DNA from: Tenodera sinensis
Taxonomy: Eukaryota; Arthropoda; Insecta; Mantodea; Mantidae
Assembly: GCA_030765045.1 (NCBI GenBank)
Contig: CM060972.1
Span: forward strand, 3,952,501 to 4,016,500
Length of the DNA stretch: 64,000 bases
Reading direction: 5' to 3'
Below are positions 44,584 through 56,500 of the stretch, in pieces; position 1 is the stretch's first letter; every line of letters starts with the position of its first letter. The position numbers and the translations under genes are program-made. Under the pieces are notes generated by a model. That model saw only the letters and a list, made by a program, of their open reading frames with translations. It did no database searches and was not told where the DNA came from.

Positions 44584-44999
44584 TGAACTATTTGCAAAAT
44601 TAGTTTGAAAACTTTATATTAAGAATAAATGGAATACATGAATATACAAATTCAGTATTATTAACTGTAATACAAAACGCATGCGCACGCAGCCATAGAA
44701 GGAACGGAACTTGCAGTTTCTTCAAAATAGCGTCATTTAAATGTGCACTGCATGTGATACATTTTATAATTGCTAAGGAATATAGTCTCATAACTATACC
44801 CGCGATTCTTAACCTGTCAGTTATTTTATTTGTAACTGTTCCTCTGTAAACCCATGTCTCTTTGCAGAGCCTTACATAATCAGCGGCTATAACCCACTCC
44901 ACTCCTTCAGTCGGAGAGACAGACAGTCAGTATACAGTGACGGACACACAGATCGTTCCATGACCGTTTCGATTTCCTGGGAATGTTCTCAGAAGAGGT
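44584..44999. other. Unassigned region
   Basis: A 100-codon minus-strand frame (44600-44902) has no recognised domain and is not claimed as a gene. Confidence 0.35.
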
Positions 45000-45260
45000 C
45001 GTTATTCTGGATAATTTTTATATGAAATCGAAAACCGTAAGAGACAGACGAAAAGCTTAGTAAATAAAAAGTGTGGATCTTGTTAAACAGACAATTGATG
45101 TCAAATATTTTTTTTCTTTTGAGTGAACCATTTCCGAGATATTCTTTCTTATTTGTTTGAATTTGCTAATACTTATACGTCTTTCAAATAGGAATATGTA
45201 ATTCGTTTGTTTTATCTCTTGGCCTTCCAAAGAGAAGGGAATTTCAAAGCTATTATGCAG
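45000..45260 (-). repeat. Rep-A fragment
   Basis: Reverse-oriented middle to 5' blocks: AAAACCGTAAGAGACAGACG, AGTGAACCATTTCCGAGATA and TTCCAAAGAGAAGGGAATT. Confidence 0.65.
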
Positions 45261-45470
45261 CGAGTAGGTCTTAAAGGTTTTTACCATACTCTGTATTCTG
45301 GTGTAGTTTGTAGAAGAATGAGTAGGGAACATTATGTGAGAGTTGATAACGATGAGAAGGAAATGCATCATATACCTAAAGGACGAGTGAGACTGTTGAC
45401 ATAGGCAACGCTGCAAACATTGGAATTTTCCTTTTCACGTGGCATTCTCTAGTGACACTTGTACAATATG

Positions 45471-45900
45471 CAGTTAAACCTCGGTTATCTGGACCAACTG
45501 GGACCAAAGGCAATCCGGATAAGCAAAACAAAAGTCTTAAATCCTTAAATAAGCAGACTAGCAGTCTATGACGTATGTCTTGTAACACAATTATGTAGGT
45601 ACACTGCATAGTATGTATTGTTTACAAGGCATTAATAAATATATAAATCTTAATCAGATAAAAACACATCATTTGTTAACAAAGAATTGATTCAGAGTCT
45701 TCTGTTTTAAACACGTGTGGCGTTTGAACGAAGTACGGTCATTATCATTAATAGTTCAACTGGAATGGTGCTGTAATATTTGTCAGCAACTCCCAATTCA
45801 GCAGCTATTTTCTTCAATGTTTCTCCTTTATCAATTCGATTAATAACGTCAAACATTTTATCCATTGAAACATTGATCTTCTTTACTCCCAAACACTGAT
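45471..45900 (-). mobile_element. pogo/Tigger-type element fragment
   Basis: The end CAGTTAAACCTCGGTTATCT at 45471 followed by CAATCCGGATAAGC resembles the terminal repeats of pogo/Tigger elements (CAG..ACCTCGGTTATCCGGA). The minus strand 45707-45892 encodes the N-terminal helix-turn-helix (next entry). The other terminus was not found, and the rest of the transposase is missing, so the copy is truncated. Confidence 0.6.
45707..45892 (-). pseudogene. pogo/CENP-B-type helix-turn-helix fragment
   Basis: The 61-codon minus-strand frame contains KMFDVINRIDKGETLKKIAA followed by ELGVADKYYSTI. It matches the psq/CENPB_N-type DNA-binding pattern of pogo and Tigger transposases (KLDVIxxLEKGESxxxIAxxxGVxxSTI). 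DNA-binding residues of the second helix remain, but the frame then diverges and neither the CENP-B HTH nor the DDE domain follows. It is therefore a fragment, possibly frameshifted around ADKYYST. Confidence 0.65.
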
Positions 45901-46284
45901 AAGACAGAAAAACAATTCAGTGGTACCGATAAACTTTAATGACTCATGGAGAGTGAGGAAGGTGTAGTGATCAAGGTCAACGCTTTCTTCCGGAGTTATT
46001 TATAGACATGCTAAAACTCAACAGGTAGGCATGGTTTAGTGACATTGCACATCAAGAAGCCCGTATTCAGCAACATTACCTCTGTTTATCTCCATTAACA
46101 TGAACTAGATAGAGGATTAAGCTGTTAGGTATGAAAGGCTGTGTATTAAATAGCAAAGGCACATGAAGCAGTGACGCGTTAAGTTTATAGGCATCTTCAC
46201 TTGCCTTGAGGGACTGTGTAGATGCGATCAGAGTTAGCTCTTTGTTAACAAACCAATGACACGACAAGAAATAACCACAAGAAA

Positions 46285-46328
<44 letters not shown>

Positions 46329-46429
46329 ACGTGATTTTAATTGCCGCTGTATCTTTTACATAGCATCTAATTAATGACATTACAAATGTTAGCTATGCAC
46401 CAGGACTGATCAACAAACACACTCAGTTT
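45901..46429. other. Unassigned region with (TC)n at 46287-46325
   Basis: A clean TC microsatellite of about 19 units lies at 46287-46325; no gene recognised around it. The Glu/Arg-rich frame on the other strand is an effect of the repeat. Confidence 0.8.
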
Positions 46430-46690
46430 TTTACTTTCTCTACTACATATGTATAGTAAATAGGGGAAGTATACCATTCTGTGTCTGTCAGTCTGTGAAC
46501 AACATAACTCAAAAAACGAAAACTCGGTTAAAAACCAAAGTTGGTATTTAAGTTTAATGTCTTTTAAAGACGCGACACGAAGATTGTGGACAAATTTCCT
46601 CCACCATTTGCTGATCTTTACGTGCAAAAAATTCCAACATTATTTCTCCTCCTTAAAATAGCGGTAACGATTTAAATGTCCCGCTAATAC
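46430..46690 (-). repeat. Rep-A copy (3' part) with terminal hairpin
   Basis: Begins at the reversed right end (TACTTTCTCTACTACATATG) and runs through AAACCAAAGTTGGTATTTAA and GCGACACGAAGATTGTGG to a diverged middle at GTAACGATTTAAATG. Confidence 0.75.
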
Positions 46691-46707
46691 ACTTGGATAC
46701 TTCACAT

Positions 46708-47651
46708 CAGGGTTGCCAACCTGTACGATAATTATGGGGGCATACGATAATTTTAATGTTTGTACACATGGTTGACAACCCGTACGATAATTATGGGGGT
46801 GTACGATAATTTGAATGTATGATAGTTCGATACCGGCGAAATATTATTTTCACTGCTTTGTCCCACCAGCGAAATGAAAATAATTACAAATGCCCTCATG
46901 GCCTGTCTCCATACCTCTAAGGCAACTATTTCATATCGTACTAATCCTTCTACCCTTTATCCTCTTTTTGCCAGTGTGCCCAGATCTGGTAATCTCAATG
47001 AATACGGCGCTGTTCCGAAAATTGATAATCAATGTAGAAAACTCTGAATAAGTGACATTCATGTGAAATAAAGAACATGCCTGAACCTGACAGGTTTTGA
47101 AGTGCTGCTAAACACATGCCACCTTGGTGGAAATACTGAATTCAAAGAACTAGGAGCCTTTGCATTATCAGTGATTTCCTTTCCCCACACAAAAGCTTCT
47201 TGTGAAAGGTTTTCTTTTTTTCTTTTTTCTTTCTAAACTGGGCTTAATAAAAACTAAACTTAAAAGCAGATTGGCACTATATACGGTAAATGAGCTTATT
47301 CTGTCGCCTTAGTTTTGAAATAATGCGGTAGATCCGAAAATCTCCAAGTCACCGAGAAGATGTTAAGGTTTATCTCAACAATAAATTTGTATAATGCTGC
47401 AACGGTTGATTAAGATGAACTTTCAGATAAATAATGCGAGAAACATAAGTGCTAAAGTTGCAATACTGGTTGAGGTCATCAATCTTGTAAGTGAATATCA
47501 TAAACATCATTAATATTACATTTTCATAAGTGTTATGCTGATATTTTTATTGTTGTAGCATTTGGTTTAAGATGTACGATAATTTTGAATCCAAATCTAT
47601 AAGTTTGAGTGACTGGTACGATAATTTTACTTTTAAATGTTGGCAACCCTG
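46708..47651 (+). mobile_element. hAT element (944 bp) with decayed transposase
   Basis: The perfect 13-bp inverted termini are CAGGGTTGCCAAC (46708-46720) and GTTGGCAACCCTG (47639-47651). Flanking 8-mers are CTTCACAT and CTTCAGAT (7 of 8), fitting nTnnnnAn. The left end is locally duplicated: GTACGATAATTATGGGGG occurs at about 46723 and again at about 46780. The interior encodes the C-terminal hAT dimerisation domain (next entry). The rest of the transposase is lost. Confidence 0.88.
47138..47305 (+). pseudogene. hAT transposase C-terminal dimerisation domain, broken
   Basis: Frame one (47138-47218) reads EFKELGAFALSVISFPHTKA then SCERFSF. After a T-rich frameshift, frame two (about 47248-47305) reads GLIKTKLKSRLALYTVNELI. 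These match the hAT family C-terminal signature (lxxLAxxlLSIPhSNAxvERxFS and NxxKTKLRNRLxxxTxxxLl), which mediates transposase dimerisation. At least one frameshift is present and no upstream catalytic DDE segment was recognised. The location between matching termini confirms identity. Confidence 0.8.
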
Positions 47652-48359
47652 CTTCAGATTAAATTATTTTGAGGTTAGAATCACGATGTCAATCGAAACA
47701 TATACTACATGTAGAGGAATTCATGGTTCATCATTCGGAAATAGCTAATTATAGAGCACGTTACTAAGTGTAGAAGTGTTATTGTGAGTGAAAAACCTTA
47801 AATTAGAGGATAATAATGCAGTGTGGAGGGAAACGTGCGAGTAATTTGTTTACATATGTAACTATCCTAACCCTACTTATGTATGTGGAGGAAGTGCCCG
47901 CCGAACTTCCATTTCTACAACTGCTTGTTTATATTAACGGTACAGAACATACACAAATTATATCTTACTGAAGTAAATTACTTCTCAATGGTTTCTATTC
48001 AGTTTATGAGTTACTATACAAATAATAACAAATATTTCAAGTAGTTATATGCATTTATAGCTTATAAAAACTATTTCATCGAGCAGAAAAATATTAGAAT
48101 TTACTCTTAAAGCAAATGAATTGATATAACTTTTTCTCTGGAACTACTTGCTATACAGAATCACACTTTTGTACGTTTGTTCTTAATATAATCAGTTATC
48201 TTCTGAACGTCAATTATTTTCTTACGTATATCAGTTTACTAGAAATTAAAGAAAATATTGGTTGCAAAGTCAAAAAAGTAAAAATGTGAAAAAATTTGTA
48301 ACGTTAAAATAAGAACTGAAATAAGAACTGAACGTAACGTTGATTTCTTAATATCCTAA
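47652..48359. other. Unassigned region
   Basis: No gene or repeat recognised; AT-rich. Confidence 0.4.
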
Positions 48360-48909
48360 TCTATATAAATAAATGGATGTGTATATGTAATCTCTGAAAC
48401 CACGTGACCGATCACTTCCAAATTCGGCACATACATACATATGTATAAGTATATAGGCTTTCATGGTGAAAGTTCGTGTGCTACCCATTTTACTATGTAG
48501 TGTAATACATACATTTACACGGTTTTCTCTACTCGCTTTTCTTCTACGTAACACAACCACATACCCTCTACTCCCCCTTAAGCATACCATTAATACACTT
48601 TTCTATATGTTTGAAACATAAATACAATATATTACATTCACATGTTCTTCTCTACTCCCTCTTCTACAAACAATTCATACAGTTTTCAGTATATTGTAAT
48701 AGAAATGGAACGTATTACATTCACACAGTTTTTTCTACTGGCTTCTCTTCTGTACAATTTCTGATTTGCATAATGCCCTCCCAAATGTTTATCTATTTTG
48801 TTCTTTACTGTATCTTAAGAGTTTAACTCTTTTTAAGCGTATTAAACAACTTGTTTAAATAGGGATTAATCGTTAAATCACGGATAACGCCGGGTATTTC
48901 AGCTACTAG
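48360..48909 (+). mobile_element. Helitron-like non-autonomous element
   Basis: Starts A|TCTATATAAATAAATGGATG with CTGAAACCACGTGACCGATC just inside, like the 5' ends of insect Helitrons. It ends AATCACGGATAACGCCGGGT, ATTTCAGCTACTAG, close to the usual ...TTTCAGCTAG|T end. No inverted terminal repeats or target duplication were seen, as expected for rolling-circle elements. Three related internal blocks sit at about 48505, 48630 and 48713 (ATTACATTCACA..TTTTCTCTACT..CTTCTAC). About 40 bp of the 3' end match the Array 2 unit. No protein is encoded. Confidence 0.6.
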
Positions 48910-49587
48910 CTATATATTATAAAATTATTATTGTGGTTCGGAAAGTTCAACTGTATGTTGTATGGACGTACTGGAGATTTCAGTTCCCTATCTCTCGTAG
49001 CTTTAAATAAAAATATACACAAACTAACATTTGAGAGGCAGAACTGGAGAGTGATAATGAATCAACTATTTTGAGGTTAACGCACATTAAGTGGTGAATA
49101 TGTCAAGTAGGTACCTACTGCCGTGAGAAATCGGAAATACGTAACTACGGCCCACAAATTTCTCCTCTTTTAGAGACTATGAAGTTAGTTAAATGAGGAC
49201 CGAATTGAAAGTGGTCACGTGCCCATGATGATCTAATTTAAGTAAAAGCATGTCATCTTCCTCCACATTATAAATTACCTCTTAGAAACTTTTACTTCGC
49301 CCGGGGCAAAAATCTCTTTAAGTACCTATCTATCGATATGGAACGACGTCACATTGATCTTCAAACGATTCATGCACCAGTCTTAAAACAGTAACATTTT
49401 TTCCTTAAATATCTGCTTTTGTTTTAACATGTTTATTTTATTTTATACATGTTTATTTTATACGTATGCGTTGTGTGTTGTGAGTAATTAGGTACATAAC
49501 TTGTGAAATTGCTTCTAATTTTGTGCATAAATGTGTGTGTTCTTCAAAACGTAAGTTTCAAGCAACATCAATAATAATTGATTAAAA
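48910..49587. other. Unassigned region upstream of the THAP frame
   Basis: No gene or repeat recognised; an imperfect ATTTTATACATGTTT duplication is at about 49430-49465. Confidence 0.4.
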
Positions 49588-50306
49588 ATGCCAACTTGTT
49601 TTGTACCCGGGTGTCGTTCAGGATACACAAACTGCTCAGAAGCTAGACATTTTTTTACTCCTCCTAAAGATAAAAATCTGTTTTACAAATGGGAAAAGTC
49701 TATTCCTAGGAAAGACACTAAATTATGTGTTAAATCTAGCATTTGTGACAAACATTTTCCAGAGGACTTTTTAGTGAAAGTTGATTCATCCGTTGTGCAT
49801 GGAAAACTAGTTGAAATCCCTAGAATTAAATGGCGGTTAAAGCCAGAGGTAATTCCCTGTATATTTCCTAATTTACCCAGGTACTTAACTACAGTGCATA
49901 AATCCCGAAAATCTCAACAAAACAGAGACAAAAAATTACTGAAAAAGCAATATTCAACAGTCAGTAAATTACCAGATGCAGGATCCAGTCAACCAGTCCT
50001 TATTTCAAACGCGCCTCCTTCAACAATGAGGAATTCACAGAAAACAGTTCTAATTCCTCCAAGGTCACAAACACAAGTGTCAATAATGAAATTGCTACAC
50101 TGAAGAAAAGAATTAGAAACCTCAATAGAAATTTAGTTACAACTAAAATCCTGCTATCTAAAGAGAGGGCTAAATTAAAAATAGTAGAAAAGAAATTCGC
50201 TACTAATTGTTGCGAACATAAACGCAATTTAAATCATTTAAGTAAAAAACAAAAGCTGGTTTTAGATACAATGCTTAAAAAATACATAATTTGTATTATG
50301 GTTTAA
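49588..50306 (+). pseudogene. THAP-domain protein, P-element-like transposase N-terminus
   Basis: The frame from ATG 49588 encodes 171 residues. Residues 1-95 form a THAP zinc-binding DNA-binding domain: C4 and C9 (MPTCFVPGC), P26, W35, then C53-x2-H56 (ICDKHF) and a VIPCIF motif near 88-93 in the AVPTIF position. That frame stops at 50101-50103, but in the next frame an Asn/Ser linker leads to NEIATLKKRIRNLNRNL and LNHLSKKQKLVLDTMLKKY, ending at 50304-50306. A basic coiled coil of this kind follows THAP in P-element-type transposases and THAP9. A frameshift near 49975-50030 (or an unrecognised intron) separates the halves. The catalytic RNase H-like and GTP-binding regions are absent, so this is a truncated P-like element or a relic of a host THAP gene. 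Confidence 0.7.
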
Positions 50307-51129
50307 TTTTTCAGCGTAAAATCATGTAAGCAGATATTTCCCACTGTTCTTCGTTAATTATAATACCCATTATTGTAAAATACCATCCTATATTATGTGT
50401 CAAGGAAAGACGATGTTTCAAAACAGTATTTCCAATATTGCTGCTTACGATTTTAGGTATTTAAAATGCTAACTGATAATATGAAACCCATTTTCACCAT
50501 GCATTCGTGAACTAAAGTGAAGCGACCGCGACACCAGTGCCATCTTGCGAGCGAACCATAGTAACTCCCGAAGAGCTCACACTATCTCTTCTATCCGCTA
50601 TGGCTCAGTTGTTAAATATTTCACTATCGATATTCCCTTTAGCGTCTTCTATAGTGTTTAGCTGCTTTTTTTTCGTGTGTTGGTGCTTCCCTTCCTTGGA
50701 TTCAAAGGTTATGTTTAAAAAACAAGGGAACCAGCTTATGTATGTAAACGTTGGAAGCAAATAGTGTAACTTTATAATAAACGTTTGTTTTGTGTTCAAC
50801 TTAAGAAGGTTTTCCTAATTATCTGCAACTCGTCACACTCCTCGTATATCGAAGTGTGTAGGTATGTACGTAAGTGACATGTTTGTTGCAGCTGCAGTGT
50901 TGCCAACGGGAACACACGATCTTCACTGCGGTTAGTTGCATAATAGTCCTCACCACACCCAACATATTCATTTTCACGCAAATCGTTCAACTTATCAGTT
51001 TACTCACAGTCAATGTTCTTAGAAATCACTTACTAACACATAGGTACATAGATTACGTACAGCAAGTATTGTATTCCACACTCATACACAACTTACATTC
51101 ATAAGTTTACGTACCTATTCCGAAACGGC
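50307..51129. other. Unassigned region
   Basis: No gene recognised. The sequence after 50515 (AAGCGACCGCGACACC) is more G+C-rich for about 60 bp. No P-type inverted repeats were found. Confidence 0.4.
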
Positions 51130-51545
51130 ACCAAAATACTTATTGATGCAACATGTCCAACTTTGGATAAAACAAATTTATAAATCAGTAATTGAGACTG
51201 TGATGCTTTATGGGACGGTAACTTGCACAATAAACACAACTGAGAACTGCTGGTGTGCAAGCGCGGCCAACAAGAGGACAGAAACTGGAGAAGTACGATG
51301 CTTAATAGATATACATAGAAAAGGATGTAATCGAAGTGATGGTAAATACAATGGTTTGGGCATGTCACCAGATACAAGATACGAGATTGCCAAAGGAAGT
51401 GATGAATGAGAAGGAAGAATTAGGAAAATACCAAATGGGGTAACAAGATGTATCGAGGTGAAGGGACACCAGGAAATAAATATATTGCAAAAGGAACAAT
51501 GGAAACAGTTGATAAAATAGTGGACATCCTATGTAGTAATTTTGT
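51130..51545 (+). pseudogene. LINE-D relic: end of reverse transcriptase
   Basis: KQIYKSVIETVMLYGTVTC (about 51165-51225) matches the post-palm LYKSVIRPVLLYGSETW motif of RTE-like and related LINE RTs. Further shifted pieces, WACHQIQDTRLPKEVMNEKE and LQKEQWKQLIK, match the expected W-GHV-R...RLPKxV and xxRxxWR-l motifs near the C-terminus. Multiple frameshifts are present. The relic ends at an (ATT)n run. Confidence 0.6.
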
Positions 51546-51546
51546 G

Positions 51547-51547
<1 letters not shown>

Positions 51548-51643
<96 letters not shown>

Positions 51644-51652
51644 ATTATTATT
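51548..51652 (+). repeat. (ATT)n microsatellite, about 34 units
   Basis: Nearly pure ATT repeat with one AATT interruption near 51637. It lies directly after LINE-D and may have grown from that element's 3' tail. Confidence 0.95.
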
Positions 51653-52792
51653 TATAAATTATAATGTTTGGTGTAGGAAACTAAGAGCATTGGAGAAGTT
51701 CCTAAAATAATAAAAAAGTGCAACAGGTATATGTACAATGTGAATGATTGTTAGACGAGTAAGTAGATGTTTAGTGTATGAGTGAAGCTCAAACATGTTT
51801 AGGAAACGAACATGAAAAGTTTTGTGAATGGAGGAACGAGAAGTGATTAGTTTGACTAATGAAACCACATTACTGGTGCACACTTCAGGTTTTCTTACAG
51901 GTACACTGCAAGACACAATGTTGTGTGGATGATGTCATTTCTGTCTTGTTGTCATAAAAATTGTATACAATTTTATATTGAGTGTGAAACAACGCTTCAT
52001 TTTGCTCACAGACATCCTTATCAGGCTTAACCTTCTTACGATACGGGACCACCGAGTTCACTTCCCTTACAAAGGAAACTATACTATCACTGCCAGATTT
52101 ACGGCAGCGCCCCTTAATTTTCCCCAAATAATATAAACAGCTATTATGCAAGTCAATATGTCTTTAAATTAGTTTTAAATGAGATGACATTAAATTAAAG
52201 TTACAATTCAGAAAATAATACATTACTTGAAATAAAGTACGCACACGAATTTTAGTTTTAAATTCTAACAAACTCGTAGGTACGTTCCTCATAGACAAAG
52301 CATTACCAACGTCATCATACTCGACGAGACAGCGTTCAGTTTCTCCTGGCGTGTTGTTGAAATGTTCTTTCTGCTGAATAACTTACTATAGGTACGTTTA
52401 CACGTATGCATTTTAAACTAATGTTTCCATACAACACACAGCTTTACCTCCTTCTTCGAAAGAAAATTGTTTCACTAAAGCTTCAGTTTTTGACAAAGGA
52501 ATGGAGTGTAGTTTTACAGCACAGCTGTAAATAGCTGGCCCCTGACCTTGACTAGAAGTCCTGTTGGCGAATCCATAGCTTTTGTCTGTTTCACCAGCTC
52601 ATATAATTGTGCGAATGAAACCATGCACTACATGGGGAGGGAGGGGGAAGGTAGTGATGTCTGCATGAACTGAGACAGTCTTCCTAATTCAAAGGTGCTT
52701 TTTAGTGCAGCGTGCAGTTGAAGATATAGATCTTTGTGATAAAGAGTGAACATAGTGAATTTGTGAGAAATTGATCATAGTGTAAATCAGTT
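51653..52792. other. Unassigned region
   Basis: A minus-strand frame at 51885-52151 (88 codons, with REVNSVVPYRKKVKPDKDVC) has protein-like composition but no domain I can name. Nothing else recognised. Confidence 0.35.
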
Positions 52793-53035
52793 ATGCCACC
52801 TGTACGTTCCAAATTAGGGACCAAAACATTACACAGTCAGAGTAGAGAAATTATTTCAAATATATGGACGTACATGAAGCAAGAAGCTAAAAGCAAAGAA
52901 CTGCTTACATCAGATGTTTTCAAAAAAATTCAAAAGTTCAAAAGCACGTATCAGATGCCACAGGAGTATCAGAAAGATTGTGGAGACATTTTTATGCATG
53001 GACTGTACTGCCTTAGTAAGAAGAAGTTATCTGAC
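52793..53035 (+). pseudogene. Transposase-type helix-turn-helix relic
   Basis: ATG 52793 opens a frame with TLHSQSREIISNIWTYMKQE, followed after a frameshift near 52930 by VSDATGVSERLWRHF in another frame. The combination (SxxSRxIIxxVxxFMKxEA then RVxxATGVSxRTVxRI) is the N-terminal helix-turn-helix layout of a family of insect Tc1/IS630-like transposases. No DDE domain follows; Array 2 begins 550 bp downstream. Family assignment is from motif memory only. Confidence 0.5.
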
Positions 53036-53590
53036 TAGCATAGCTGACGCGGCAATTCGCATGCTGTCTGCAGTCACCTGGCTTGTTATCCGTCCGTGAC
53101 CGCTTGCACGCCACCAGAAAAAAAATTGTAGCAAATGCACTAATGCAAGCTCCATAGTTTTCAACATATTATTTTATAGATAAAATGTCACGGAATACGG
53201 GTGTATTTTTTTAGATTTTTAACACATCGATTTAAATTCTATTTTTGGTTTTACAACATATACCATAAAAAAAAAACAGTCCAAAATTTATGTGTAATAA
53301 TGATTGAGTGAAAGTTGTTAAAAGTGTTGTATTTAACCTTTCCGGTGCGCCAAACCCCAACTCTCAACTCTATATGAACTTAGAGTAACAAGTGATTTTA
53401 TATTACGGTGCGCGCAGAAATTGCTTAGTTTCTAATAGCCACAACTAAGCAAGTAATTTAAGAATACGGAAATAAAAAAAATAGGGGTCTCCTTATTTGA
53501 TGCCTATTATTCATAAAAAAATTTGAACCTCCTACGAAAAAGTCGTGTTTTACGGGTGTTCGATTTGACGTGGATTGACCCACAAATGTT
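53036..53590. other. Unassigned region left of Array 2
   Basis: No gene recognised. A loosely repeated GGTGCG(C) motif lies near 53343 and 53407. Sequence immediately before the array (GGTGTTCGATTTGACGTGGA) shows no copy of the unit. Confidence 0.4.
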
Positions 53591-56500
53591 GTAGTCTAAA
53601 TGTTGTAGTGATAAATCGTCAAACCACGGACAACGTCGGGTATTTCAGCTAGTAACAAAGAAACACAAGACTATTGGACAAGTACAACCTAAGTCTAAAT
53701 GTTGTAGTGATAAATCATCAAACCACGGACAGCGTCGGGTATTTCAGCTAGTAACAAAGAAACCCAAGACTATTGGACAGGTACAACCTAAGTCTAAATG
53801 TTGTAGTGATAAATCATCAAACCACGGACAACGTCGGATATTTCAGCTAGTAACAAAGAAACACAAGACTATTGGACAAGTACAACCTAAGTCTAAATGT
53901 TGTAGTGATAAATCATCAAACCACGGACAACGTCGGGTATTTCAGCTAGTAACAAAGAAACACAAGACTATTGGACAAGTACAACCTAAGTCTAAATGTT
54001 GTAGTGATAAATCATCAAACCACGTAGAACGCCGGGTATTTCAACTAGTAACAAAGAAACACAAGGCTATTGGACAGGTACAACCTAAGTCTAAATGTTG
54101 TAGTGATAAATCATCAAACCACGTAGAACGCCGGGTATTTCAACTAGTAACAAAGAAACACAAGACTATTGGACAAGTACAACCTAAGTCTAAATGTTGT
54201 AGTGATAAATCATCAAACCACGTAGAACGCCGGGTATTTCAACTAGTAACAAAGAAACACAAGGCTATTGGACAGGTACAACCTAAGTCTAAATGTTGTA
54301 GTGATAAATCATCAAACCACGTAGAACGCCGGGTATTTCAGCTAGTAACAAAGAAACACAAGACTATTGGACAAGTACAACCTAAGTCTAAATGTTGTAG
54401 TGATAAATCATCAAACCACGTAGAACGCCGGGTATTTCAACTAGTAACAAAGAAACACAAGGCTATTGGACAGGTACAACCTAAGTCTAAATGTTGTAGT
54501 GATAAATCATCAAACCACGGACAGCGTCGGGTATTTCAGCTAGTAACAAAGAAACACAAGGCTATTGGACAAGTACAACCTAAGTCTAAATGTTGTAGTG
54601 ATAAATCATCAAACCACGGACAGCGTCGGGTATTTCAGCTAGTAACAAAGAAACACAAGACTATTGGACAAGTACAACCTAAGTCTAAATGTTGTAGTGA
54701 TAAATCATCAAACCACGTAGAACGCCGGGTATTTCAACTAGTAACAAAGAAACACAAGGCTATTGGACAAGTACAACCTAAGTCTAAATGTTGTAGTGAT
54801 AAATCATCAAACCACGGACAACGTCGGGTATTTCAGCTAGTAACAAAGAAACACAAGACTATTGGACAAGTACAACCTAAGTCTAAATGTTGTAGTGATA
54901 AATCATCATACCACGGACAGCGTCGGGTATTTCAGCTAGTAACAAAGAAACCCAAGACTATTGGACAGGTACAACCTAAGTCTAAATGTTGTAGTGATAA
55001 ATCATCAAACCACGTAGAACGCCGGGTATTTCAACTAGTAACAAAGAAACACAAGGCTATTGGACAGGTACAACCTAAGTCTAAATGTTGTAGTGATAAA
55101 TCATCAAACCACGGACAGCGTCGGGTATTTCAGCTAGTAACAAAGAAACACAAGGCTATTGGACAAGTACAACCTAAGTCTAAATGTTGTAGTGATAAAT
55201 CATCAAACCACGGACAGCGTCGGGTATTTCAGCTAGTAACAAAGAAACACAAGACTATTGGACAAGTACAACCTAAGTCTAAATGTTGTAGTGATAAATC
55301 ATCAAACCACGTAGAACGCCGGGTATTTCAACTAGTAACAAAGAAACACAAGGCTATTGGACAAGTACAACCTAAGTCTAAATGTTGTAGTGATAAATCA
55401 TCAAACCACGGACAACGACGGGTATTTCAGCTAGCAACAAAGAAACACAAGGCTATTGGACAAGTACAACCTAAGTCTAAATGTTGTAGTGATAAATCAT
55501 CAAACCACGGACAACGTCGCGTATTTCAGCTAGTAACAAAGAAACACAAGACTATTGGACAAGTACAACCTAAGTCTAAATGTTGTAGTGATAAATCATC
55601 AAACCACGGACAGCGTCGGGTATTTCAGCTAGTAACAAAGAAACACAAGGTTATTGTACAAGTACAACCTAAGTCTAAATGTTGTAGTGATAAATCATCA
55701 AACCACGGACAACGTCGGGTATTTCAGCTAGTAACAAAGAAACACAAGGCTATTGGACAAGTGCAACCTAAGTCTAAATGTTGTAGTGATAAATCATCAA
55801 ACCACGGACAACGTCGGGTACTTCAACTAGTAACAAAGAAACACAAGGCTATTGGACAAGTACAACCTAAGTCTAAATGTTGTAGTGATAAATCATCAAA
55901 CCACGGACAACGTCGGGTATTTCAGCTAGTAACAAAGAAACACAAGGCTATTGGACAAGTACAACCTAGGTCTAAATGTTGTAGTGATAAATCATCAAAC
56001 CACGGACAACGTCGGGTATTTCAGCTAGTAACAAAGAAACACAAGGCTATTGGACAAGTACAACCTAGGTCTAAATGTTGTAGTGATAAATCATCAAACC
56101 ACGGACAACGTCGGGTATTTCAGCTAGTAACAAAGAAACACAAGGCTATTGGACAAGTACAACCTAAGTCTAAATATTGTAGTGATAGATCATCAAACCA
56201 CGGACAACGTCGGGTATTTCAGCTAGTAACAAAGAAACACAAGGCTATTGGACAAGTACAACCTAAGTCTAAATGTTGTAGTGATAAATCATCAAACCAC
56301 GGACAACGTCGGGTATTTCAGCTAGTAACAAAGAAACACAAGGCTATTGGACAAGTACAACCTAAGTCTAAATGTTGTAGTGATAAATCATCAAACCACG
56401 GACAACGTCGGGTATTTCAGCTTTGTAATAAAGAAACACAAGGCTATTGGACAAGTACAACCTAAGTCTAAATGTTGTAGTGATAAATCATCAAACCACG

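Noticed and set aside
44600..44902. 100-codon minus-strand frame as a gene
   Set aside because: No domain or signal recognised; plausible by chance at this length.
45057..45416. 119-codon minus-strand frame as a gene
   Set aside because: More than half of it lies in a Rep-A fragment; similar short frames arise in other Rep-A copies.
46076..46330. Frame beginning with alternating Glu and Arg
   Set aside because: Produced by the (TC)n microsatellite at 46287-46325.
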